From positions 2,790,001 through 2,854,000 of the forward strand of contig JANATF010000002.1 in assembly GCA_029449245.1 (NCBI GenBank): a stretch of DNA of 64,000 nt, written 5' to 3'. This DNA is from Mortierella alpina (Eukaryota; Mortierellomycota; Mortierellomycetes; Mortierellales; Mortierellaceae). The notes beneath the pieces are model-generated. The model searched no databases. It was not told where the DNA came from and saw nothing but the letters and a program-made list of their open reading frames with translations. Both the position numbers and the translations under genes were made by a program. Positions 54,099-64,000 of the stretch are shown here, in pieces; position 1 is the first letter of the stretch; each line of letters opens with the position of its first letter.

Positions 54099-55569
54099 GT
54101 GACTGGCGTGATGTAGCAGACTCTCAGAGCGCAAGAAAAGTCGATGGGAAGATTCAGGCGCCAAATACTGCATTTGCAAAGTCGCCCGCCAAAGCTGAGG
54201 CCAGATGCTATGAGAGAGTCCTGGGAGTCGAGATGGATCTCTATGGCTACTGGATGGCCTGGGCAGCAGTGCCAGGCACTCATTGCGATCCGCGAGGACT
54301 CTCTGACTTGCTGCATGGTGTTTCTGCAGCATTATAAGTAATTTTGCACAGCGCACTAACTGGCCCAGTGTGCCTGAGATCCAGGCACCTGCATATGGGC
54401 CATAGCATTCATATGGTGCCTCTTATTGGCCGATCAGCGCCGGATCTTGCAGATGCTCGTCAACTAGTGCCGAAGTGCTTACAATGCGATGCTGCCGGTA
54501 CTGTGGGCTTGTCCAAAGTGAGCTCGATCGTCCGAGCTGCTTGAATTGCATTTATAACTAAATTCAAGAATCGGCGAGATTCAACATGGCAAAAGGGCCT
54601 TGCCTTTGCTGGAATGGACGAGTCCGCAACTCAGATGGTGAAGATGAGTAATACAAGAAAACACTGCCTGGCGTGATGTAGCACACTCCCAGGGCTCGAG
54701 AAAAGCGGATAGAATGATCAGGCGCCAAGATACTGCATTATCAAAGTCTCCCTCCACAGGAGGTCAGATCCTATCAGAGGGCCCTGGGAGCCGCAATGGC
54801 CCCAGATAGGCACCGGGCGGCCTGGGCAGCAGCGCCAGGCACTCATTGCGATCCGCCAGAACTCTCTGGTGCGCTGCATGGTGTTTATACAGCATTATAT
54901 GTCATTTTGCACAGCTCGCAAACCTAAAAAATGCACCGGCCCACTGTGCCTGAGATCCCAGTTGCACTTGCATATTTGCATATGGGCCATAGCATCCATA
55001 TGGTGCCTCTTATTGGCCGATCAGGGTCGGATCTTGTAGATGCTCGTCGACTAGTGCCGAAGTGCTTATAATGCGATGCTGCCGGTACGGTGGGCTTGTC
55101 GAGAGTGAGCTCGATCGTCCGAGCTGCTTGAGTTGCATTTATATCTAAATTCAAGAATCGTCAAGATTCGCCAGAGCAAATGCCCCCCTACACATGGCAT
55201 TTAACAATTTATGATTCAGTTCAAAGGAACCCGCTAAGTTGATAGAGGTGCCATATGGTTACTATGCCCCATATGCAGGTGCCTGGAATCTCAGGCACAG
55301 TGGGCCGGTGCTTTTATTTAGGGTAGTGCGCTGTGCAAAATTGCATATAATACTGTATAAACAGAGTCCTAGCTGATCGCTTTGAGTGTCTGGCACCGCT
55401 ATCCAGATAACCAAGCAGTCTTCTGGAGCCATTGCAGCTCCCAGGGCTCTCTCTGATAGTGATCGTCTGACCTCACTTTTAGACGGCGACATTGCTAATG
55501 CAGTTTGACGGCTGGTCACTTTATCCGCTTTTCTCGAGCCCTGGGAGTGTGCTGCATCACGCCCGGCTT

Positions 55570-56781
55570 TGTTTTCTTGGTTTGCTCATCTTCACCATCT
55601 GAGTTGGGGAATCGACTCATTCCTCAAAGGCAGAGGGCCCATTGCGAGGGCGAATTGCACTGATTCTTGAAAATGGTTATAAATGCATTTCAAGCAGCTC
55701 AGACGATCGAGCTCACTCTCGACAAGCCCACCGTACCGGCAGCATCGCATTATACGCATTTTGGCACTAGTCGACGAGCATCTACAAGATCCGACCCTGA
55801 TCGGCCAATAAGAGGCACCATATGGATGCTATGGCCCATATGCAAATATGCAAGTGCAACTGGGATCTCAGGCACAGTGGGTCGGTGCATTTTTTAGGTT
55901 TGCGAGCTGTGCAAAATGACATATAATGCTGTATAAACACCATGCAGCGCACCAGAGAGTTCTGGCGGATCGCAATGAGTGCCTAGCATCGCTACCATGA
56001 CCAACCGGTAGCCATACGGAGCCATTGCGGCTCCTAGGGCTCTTTCATAGCATTTGGCGTCAGCTCTGGGAGGCGACTTTGCTAATGCAGTTTTTGGCGC
56101 CCGTTCACTTTTCTCGAGCTCTGGAAGTCTGCTACATCTGGCAAGACACTTTTTTCTTGGTTTATTTATCTTTGCAATCTGAGTTGCGGAGTCGACCTTT
56201 TCAACAAGAGTAGGGCAAGGCTCATTGCGATGGCGAATCTTGCAGAATCTTGAAATTGGTTATAAATGCAATTCAACCAGCACGGACGATCGAGCTCGCT
56301 CTGGAGAAGCCCACCGTACTGGTAGCATCGCATTATACGCATTTCGGCACTAGTCGACGAGCATCTACAAGATCCGACCCTGATCGGCCAATAAGAGGCG
56401 CCATACGGTTCCTATGGGCCATGTGCGGGTGCATGGAAACTCAGGCACAGTGGGCCATTGATTTTTTAGGTTTGTGCGCTGTGTAAAATGACATATAGTG
56501 CTGTATAAACACCATGCATCGCACCAGAGAATTCTCCACTGGGTGCCATGCACTGCTACCGGAACCATCAGGTAGCCATCGAGAGCCCCATCTCTAATAG
56601 TGATCGTTTGGCCCCAGCTTGGCAGACGATTTTGATCATGCTCTGTTTTTGGCGCCAGATCATCCCATTCACTTTTCCGGAGCCCTAAGAGTGTGCTGCA
56701 TCGCGCCAGGCACTCTTTTCTTGGTCTGTTCATCTTCACCATCTGAGTTGCGAAATCGACCTTTTCAGCAAGAGTAGGGCC
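55570..56781 (-). repeat. Right arm of the 1.21-kb near-perfect inverted repeat
   Basis: Reverse complement of 52887-54098. The loop between the arms (54099-55569, 1,471 bp) holds two more plus-orientation monomers and part of an inverted one. Beyond 56781 there is unrelated sequence up to about 56967. Confidence 0.9.
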
Positions 56782-57250
56782 ATCGGTCACGGGACATTGC
56801 TGCCAGTTGGCTACACCTCTTGAGCCTCCGTAGCCTCCTCTTCGCCCTGGAAGGGTACCCGAATCGCCCTCACAGGCACATAGTATAGCCCCTTCGTAGC
56901 CCCACGATTCAATTGCCCTTCCATAGCACCATAGTTTGGAACTGTACCACCAACATTGGCGGGTTCCTTAGAATTTAATCATAAATTGTGAAGCACGAAT
57001 CTTGGTTCTTGAAATTGATTATACTTGCAATTCAAACAGCTCGGACGATCGAGCTCGCTCTAGACAAGTCCACCGTACCGGAAGCATCTCATTATAAGCA
57101 TTTTGACACTATTCGACAGCATCTGCAAGAACCGGCTCCTGATCGGCCAATGAGAGGCGCGTATGGTTGGTATGGCTCATATGAAGGCACAAGGGATCCC
57201 AGTGGAGGTGCTCACTCGATTCAGGCACAGCAGGCCAGTGCCTTTTTTTT

Positions 57251-58591
<1,341 letters not shown>

Positions 58592-58691
58592 GAGCCCTCA
58601 CCGGTCTGGAGAATACAGTTTTGGCACAATATTTAATTCCACGATGCCTTCAGTTTTGTCTAGTAGGACCCCCATTCCCATGAGTTGGGCC

Positions 58692-59505
58692 TCAAGGGGC
58701 CAGGGCAATTGACTTGATCTCGATGAGAAGTTTTGGCTGTTATACAATAAAACGAGTGAGTGTTATGCGGCGGGGTTCATGATTGTCATTAATGAGCATA
58801 CCGAGATGCCAACCACTCACCGATGGCAGGGAAAGTACTCCAACACAGGTTCTCGCAGGGCCGGTGGCAGCGTCAAAGTACTGGTTATAAACCTACGCGA
58901 AACACGAACAACTCGATGAGATTCCTAGATGTCTTGAGCTTCTGGACAATCCTTAACATATGCGGAAAAAAAATGCTTACCTCATTCATAGCGCCATAGT
59001 GCTTCATGTCTGTGAGGAAGACGGTCAAGTCGACAATGTTGGCCAGCGAGGCGCCCTGCGACTCAAGAATGACCTTTATACTATAAGTTGAAATCATCCA
59101 TGCAAGCTATCAGCACACACACGCACACACATTCCGATCTCCGAGACTAAAAAAACTTGGGCGAAGGTGATCACAAGGGCATTTTGTTCCTACTTTTCAA
59201 TGACGGCTTTGGTTTGGGCCTTGATATCTAACTCAAAGGTGCCATCTTCATTCTCCTTGACCCCCTCGTATCTAAAGCAGCATGAGGTTTGTGTATCTGT
59301 GAGCCGATTGACAGTTCGGGTGGGTGGGAATTGATACCTGTTTGTTAGCGTGAGAAAATGCACGCCTGCTCACGTACGTGTTGTCCAGACGACGACTGGA
59401 GATGCCAGAGACGTAGATCATGCCGTTGGCGATGCGGCCATGAGGGTACTGAGCCAAGGCTTGAGCGCGATCCTTGAGCGAGATGGCGGTTCCGTTGGGG
59501 GACAT
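58692..59505 (-). CDS. RidA/YjgF-family enzyme, 2-aminomuconate deaminase type
   Basis: Five exons on the minus strand: 59505-59378, 59271-59194, 59080-58981, 58892-58821, 58736-58692; 140 aa, the family's usual size. The blocks YVSGISSRRLDNTYEGV, LDIKAQTKAVIENIKVIL, ASLANIVDLTVFLTDM, YNQYFDAATGPARTCVGV and LLIEIKSIALAP cover the whole trimeric RidA fold. The Arg of PART is the substrate-carboxylate-binding residue. The RRLDNT motif and longer loop after it are those of AmnD-like members (2-aminomuconate deaminase of aromatic or tryptophan catabolism) more than of general RidA imine deaminases. The physiological substrate is an inference. No presequence, so probably cytosolic. Confidence 0.9.
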
Positions 59506-60043
59506 TCTTGGCAAGTGGGTCTTGGTGAGGGATGGGCTGGGCAGGAGAGAGGGCGGTTTGATGGAGTGAAGGAAGAAACGGAGATGAACTTGACCTGTGC
59601 CAGTGTCAGCCGTAAAGCACTGGCGGTCCGTTGTGGTCAGAAGCAGTCCGCCAGGGATACAAGGCCATCCACTTGACCGCATCCATTGTTTCTCCAATCC
59701 AGCCCTGCTTGCCTTCCACACCATCCACCAGCTCATTCAACCCTCAGGCACGCCAGGCGTTTAGGCCAACACAAGTTCCTTTCAGCTCTTTGCCATCCGC
59801 CCCTCGGCTTCTCCGCCTCTCTGTCTCTCTGTCTCTCTGTCTCTCTGTCTCTCTGCCTCTCCACCTCCTCATAAGGCCCGCTTGCCGTCGCTCTATCTGC
59901 TCTCTTATCTGAAGCGCCAAGGCCCTTGGACCTAAGCTCACTGGACATTGCGACTTGCCCATCCATTCCCCACTCTCTTTCTCTCTCGTCGCTTTCTCTT
60001 CGACCTCCACCTTCCCTTTAGATCTCAGCTCCCACATCGCCGA
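59506..60043. promoter_or_regulatory. Divergent promoter region, RidA-type gene / VPS23, with octamer repeats
   Basis: 538 bp. At 59817-59860 the octamer CTGTCTCT is tandemly repeated about five times, then pyrimidine-rich DNA leads to the VPS23 ATG. No other element recognised. Confidence 0.5.
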
Positions 60044-61819
60044 ATGGACCCAGAGATCGCGGAGTGGCTGCAGGGAGTTTTGCAGACCATTGGTGTAATG
60101 CTTAGTCTCGCCTGCGCCTTTTCAAACGAACCTGGACAACCAACAGACAACATGACTCACAGCCATGCAACCCCATCCTATACTGCCTTGATAGTACCAA
60201 CATAGGGATCGCATGTATGCCGATGTCGAGGCTGTCCTGCGGCTCTTTCAAAACTTCCTAGTTCCCATGGCAGAGACCTATAGTATGACGCTGTTGCTGT
60301 CGTGTCTGCCCATGTTAATAGCTTTTTTATGTCATGCGCTAACATCTCGTTCGCTTGTCCTTTTAGCCCACGACAATGGACGCTCACAGCTTCTACTCTC
60401 GCTAATTGGAACGGTCCCGATTGTGTACCAGTCCGCAACGTACAACATCCCCGTCGCCTTTTGGTTGCCAACCTCGTATCCGTCTGTGGCACCAATTGTG
60501 TTTGTGACGCCTACTGCGTTGATGTTGGTCAAAGCAGGGAAATATGTCGACATCAGTGGCCGCTGCTATCACCCCTATCTTGCCTACTGGAGCAACAGGA
60601 GCGATGTGAGTTTATCTCGTGTGGGTCAAGTTCTCAGAATGATGCATGACACGCGACGCTAACTGCCGGTTTTGGTCTACTTGATACCTTGTTGCGTAGT
60701 CCAATTTGGTGGATCTTATCAGTATTATGCAGGGTGTCTTTTCACAGGAACCACCAGTTTATGCTAAATCTAACGTCTCGGCTCAGCAACAGCAACAACA
60801 ACAGCAATCAAGTCCTACCCTTGGTGGTTATCCTTCGCCAACAACTTCGGTAAAGGGTGATGATTTTCAAGGCCGGAATGATAATGTTGGACATGACTCT
60901 AGCAGGAGGCTGATCTAACGGATGGCTCTTTTTGTCCTTCAATTATCACTACACGCGGTTATTGCAGTTGAGGCCTGCACCTCCCATTTTGACCTACTCG
61001 CCGCGAGCAGGGAGCAACTCGGCCATGTCATCTTCACAACTTCCTGGCACCCTTCAACAGCAGAATCGATACCCTTCTTCAACTGCATTCGGACCATCGT
61101 CACAGCAGCTCACCCCACAACAGGCACAGCTTTATACAAAACTTCAAACAGCCCTACTCGAGTTCAACACAGCCTCCTCAAGGGAGATGGACAATTTGGT
61201 AACAGTCAATAAGCAACTCAATGACGCCGAAACCAAAACCAAGGATGAGCTGCAAAGCCTCAGGGAATTGAATACAAAGATTCAGTACAACATTGCGACC
61301 TTGACGAGGTGTATCGATCAACTTAACACCAAGATTGAACAAATACGGACATGGCCAGAAGAACCTGTGGACGAAATTATCTGTGGTAGCAGTGTCGTTC
61401 ACAACCAGTAAGTCGTGTCGCGTCATATGCTAACTAATAGTAACTAGGCGTTGGCGACAATCATATTTCGATATCATTTCTAACAACGGGCGTGTCTTTC
61501 TTAGGCTGTTCGAATTGGTGGCAGAGGAAATCGCGATTGAGGATACCATCTACTATCTAGGAAAGGCGCTGAGTCAGGACAAAGTCGAGTTGAATGCATA
61601 CATGAAGGTATTTGGAGTAAAAGACGCACGGGTCAAGGAGGTGATTGTGAAGTTGATAGATTGATGATTGACGAGAAGAAAAATAGACTGACAAAGTCCT
61701 TGTGTATGCTATTCACGCATTGAATAATCCCATAGCATCTTCGAAACCTCTCTCGGGAGCAGTTTATGAAAAAGGCTCTGATTAAGAAGGTCAAGGCACA
61801 GCTTGGCCATGTGGAATAG
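60044..61819 (+). CDS. VPS23: ESCRT-I subunit Vps23 / TSG101
   Basis: Seven exons: 60044-60094, 60195-60282, 60367-60605, 60700-60849, 60968-61407, 61505-61607, 61736-61819; 384 aa, in phase. The UEV domain (about residues 1-145) has DRMYADVEAVLRLF, HDNGRSQLLLSLIGTVPIVY, YNIPVAFWLP, YPSVAPIVFVTPT and KYVDISGRCYHPYL. A Gln-rich, Pro-rich linker follows, then a coiled coil (TKDELQSLRELNTKIQYN) and the C-terminal steadiness box (EDTIYYLGKALSQ, LRNLSREQFMKKALIKKV). It binds ubiquitin and sorts cargo at endosomes as part of ESCRT-I. Exon 2 was extended to the acceptor at 60194 because this restores YQHRDRMY at the expected place; the acceptor 12 nt downstream would not keep frame. Confidence 0.94.
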
Positions 61820-62570
61820 GGTGGTAAAGTTTCTAGACCTCAGAGCACACGTATGTCATGGTAGGATGGTGCGCATAGGCACCAGCCGTCCACTGCTTGC
61901 AATAAAAGCGCTGATCGTACCAGACAACAGGTGAATCCTTCGCCCCACCGAACTCTATCAAACTCTCCGCCTGACCTTTGGCGAGGCCAAGTGAGCAAAT
62001 CAGGTGACGGGATCCTTCATTTTTGTCTGCTCTTTCTTCCAGGAAGTTCTTTCTTTCTTTTCCTCACTTATTCTCCAACCAAACCAACAAGGTAAGCTAA
62101 CGATCGGATGGACAAGAGGCAGAAGATTCCTGTGGGCTTTTCTCTCTTTCTCATCAGCCTCCCGGTCAAGGATCGCCTTCCGCAACTCTACACGGCCATT
62201 CTGGTTTCCATCGACGCAGAGCCGGGGATCAATGGTTTACTACTTCATCGTTCTGGAGAGATCCGGCCAACGCTCCACGATCACCTCTGCTTCAAGGAAT
62301 AATGAGGTGCCGAGATTCGCCTTGAGACTGAGGATTACATACTGGAGTGGATTGAATATCTCGTTGTTACAAGCTATCCAGTGCTTCTGCATATTTTTTA
62401 CACGCTCGACTCTTTTTTTTCGCACGCGTTGAAAGTCGATCCCATCCGTGAGAAACTCCTCGCCGAACGATATCACGCATGGAAAGAAGGCGACTATCAT
62501 TCACATGTACCGCAGAATGCTAACGATGACTTCTCTGGTTGTTGACGCCTTGTCTGTTAGTATTCCCACA
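61820..62570. promoter_or_regulatory. VDAC promoter and 5' leader with a 469-nt leader intron
   Basis: A leader exon ends AACAAG|GTAAGC at 62091. The acceptor TCTGTTAG ends at 62560, ten bases before the ATG. This bracket of consensus signals suggests that 62092-62560 is an intron in the 5' UTR. Upstream is a CT-rich start region around 62010-62090. Short open frames inside the intron on both strands are not taken as genes. Confidence 0.6.
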
Positions 62571-63716
62571 ATGGCCACCTCCGTCCCCGTCCCCTTCGCT
62601 GACCTCGGCAAGTCCACCAACGACTTGCTCGGAAAGGATTTCCCTGTCGGTCACACCAAGTTCGAGCTCAAGACTGTCGCCCCTAACGGTGTTGTACGTT
62701 GCCGCCTCGCTGACGAATCGGTTGTTTTTTCAGTCTTCATCGCTGGTTGCTGTATGAACAATCGCCATTAACCGCCCTCTTTCTCGCTCTCTCTCTCTCT
62801 CCCTGTTCTTCTCAACCCAATTGCTTGGATGACGACATTTTACTCGACAATTTTTTGTTCCTACTTGTGATCGCGTCTTTTCGGGATCTTTCCATCTCGC
62901 TGGATGCTCTGTGTGCCACCTGGCGTTTTCGTTGTTTTGGCTTGCGGCATACAACAGACCTTCAATGTCCTCGGAAACCAGGATAGCAAGTCTGGCCACA
63001 TCAACGGTGAGCTCAAGACCAAGTACGTTGACTACAAGAATGGCTTGACCGTTACCGAGGCTTGGACCACCGGCAACCTCCTCACCACTCAGATCGAGCT
63101 CGAAAACAAGGTCGCTAAGGGCTTGAAGCTCGACATCACCGGAGGCTTCCTTCCCTCCGAGGGCAAGAAGAACGCCAAGGTTGGTGTCCAGTACAAGCAG
63201 CTCGGCTTCAACTCCCGCGCCTACCTTGACCTTTTCAAGGGCCCCACCTTCACTGGTGATGTTGTTGTTGGTCGCGACGGCTTCTTGGTCGGAGGTGATG
63301 TCTCGTACGACGTTGGTGGTGCTTACATTACCCGCTTCGCCGCTGCCGCTGGCTACACCGCCCCCGAGTACTCTGTCGCTCTCCACGCCCAGAACTCGTT
63401 CAAGGTCTTCTCTGCCTCGTACTACCACCGCATCAGCGCTGATCTCGAGGCTGGTGCCAAGGCCGTCTGGGACTCCAAGGCTGCCCCTGCTGGCGAGAAG
63501 GCCAAGGCCCCTGTTGCCCTTGAGGTCGGTGCCAAGCTCTACCTCGACCGTGATGCCTTTGTCAAGGCCAAGGTCAACAACGCTGGTGTTCTCGGTCTCG
63601 GATACACCCAGGCTCTCCGCAAGGGTGTTAAGGTCTCTGTTGGCGGTCTCTTCGACACCACCAAGCTCGACCAGGCTGCCCACAAGCTCGGCGTCTCCTT
63701 TGTCTTTGAGGCATAA
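62571..63716 (+). CDS. POR1: Mitochondrial outer-membrane porin VDAC
   Basis: Exons 62571-62693 and 62958-63716; 293 aa (typical about 283). VDAC features are the N-terminal helix segment (VPVPFADLGKSTNDLL), FPVGHTKFELKT, NGELKTKYVDYKNGLTVTE, GLKLDITGGFLP, repeated amphipathic beta-strands, and a last strand ending KLGVSFVFEA. No cleavable presequence, as expected of an outer-membrane beta-barrel. It conducts ATP, ADP and metabolites across the outer membrane. Codons are strongly biased to C-ending forms, consistent with high expression. The 264-nt intron has a GTACGT donor and an ACAACAG acceptor. Confidence 0.96.
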
Positions 63717-64000
63717 GTCGCTCGATGCCATTGATCCCACACTTAATATTACTTTCGCAATATAATTGTTTCTATGAACTTTGCTGATCGAAAGGGACAC
63801 GGTCCGGGCGGGGATTCGCTTGGGGAAAGGGTGACTTTGAGTGCTGTAGTGGACGGGATTGCACCGAGGAAAATCATTTTCCTGTGTTTCTGGCGACCCC
63901 CAAAAAAGTGCTCCCCACGATAAAACGGCATTGCATTCTGCATCACCTTGTCTTCTTCTCATCCCTCCTGCCCCCTCTCGGTCTCGACGAAAGAACGAAT
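63717..64000. other. VDAC 3' region to window end
   Basis: 284 bp with no gene seen. Probably the VDAC 3' UTR followed by the start of the next intergenic region; the window ends in C/T-rich DNA. Confidence 0.4.

Larger units (their letters stand above)
52760..57250. repeat. Repeat island: array of ~580-bp monomers switching orientation
   Basis: A conserved core GCCTCTTATTGGCCGATC marks each monomer. Plus-orientation cores start at 53269, 53852, 54418 and 55005 (spacings 583, 566, 587). Inverted cores lie at 55799-55816, 56382-56399 and, with one change, 57141-57158 (the last spacing of 759 includes about 190 bp of unrelated DNA). A second conserved block around GTTTATACAGCATTATATGT and a third around TGCATTTATAACCAATTTC recur in each unit. 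Orientation flips between 55190 and 55250. Units differ by substitutions and small indels, so most duplications are old. There is no protein domain. Outer edges are approximate. Confidence 0.85.

Noticed and set aside
52760-57250. Assembly artefact as the explanation for the inverted repeat
   Set aside because: Not excluded. But the two different outer flanks, the distinct loop and the older monomers outside the arms argue for a real structure; long reads would decide.
59817-59860. Short regular repeats considered as a CRISPR-like array
   Set aside because: Octamers are directly tandem with no spacers, and the genome is eukaryotic.
62108-62500. Open frames on both strands upstream of VDAC
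   Set aside because: They fall inside a leader intron with consensus boundaries, and neither resembles a known protein.

Overview
The window is nuclear DNA of a filamentous fungus. The evidence is an Rtt109 histone acetyltransferase, a copper-fist transcription factor, an Nrg1-type repressor, a Gtr2 GTPase, and many short introns with GTAAGT-like donors. The gene content and a little-elongation-complex (ICE2/NARG2_C) homologue suggest an early-diverging fungus, possibly Mortierella-like; that placement is an inference with low to moderate confidence. Eighteen protein genes are supported. Exon structures were built by hand from splice signals, and every model closes in frame.

Layout. 1-8.1 kb has no recognisable gene and leads into the promoter and leader of an Nrg1-like repressor (9.2-11.5 kb, +). 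Next come RTT109 (+) facing a mitochondrial PDH/BCKDH kinase (-), a TBC Rab-GAP (-, 17.4-21.8 kb), a gene-free 2.4 kb, and a minus-strand run of Gtr2/RagC, alkaline ceramidase and biotin synthase. Biotin synthase is divergent from mitochondrial leucyl-tRNA synthetase (+), whose stop is only 44 bp from that of Elongator subunit ELP4 (-). An ICE2-like gene (-) and Ran (-) follow; Ran is divergent from a copper-fist regulator (+). A small GPI-type cell-surface protein (+) and a small two-finger C2H2 protein (-) precede a gene-poor stretch.

52.8-57.25 kb is a repeat island. It is an array of about 580-bp monomers that switches orientation near 55.2 kb. Within it lies a 1.21-kb inverted repeat (52887-54098 and 55570-56781) that is almost perfectly identical. 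No transposase or reverse transcriptase was seen. This is the strongest unexplained structure in the window. After it come a ZCCHC10-like RS-rich zinc-knuckle protein (+), a RidA/2-aminomuconate-deaminase-type enzyme (-), Vps23/TSG101 (+) and mitochondrial porin VDAC (+), which has a 5'-leader intron.

The genes are mostly single-copy housekeeping functions and do not form a pathway cluster. Functional groupings are loose: ELP4 next to ICE2 (both linked to transcription elongation or RNA Pol II), mitochondrial proteins (kinase, LeuRS, biotin synthase, VDAC), and membrane traffic or TORC1 (TBC, Gtr2, Vps23). No tRNA, rRNA or CRISPR was found.
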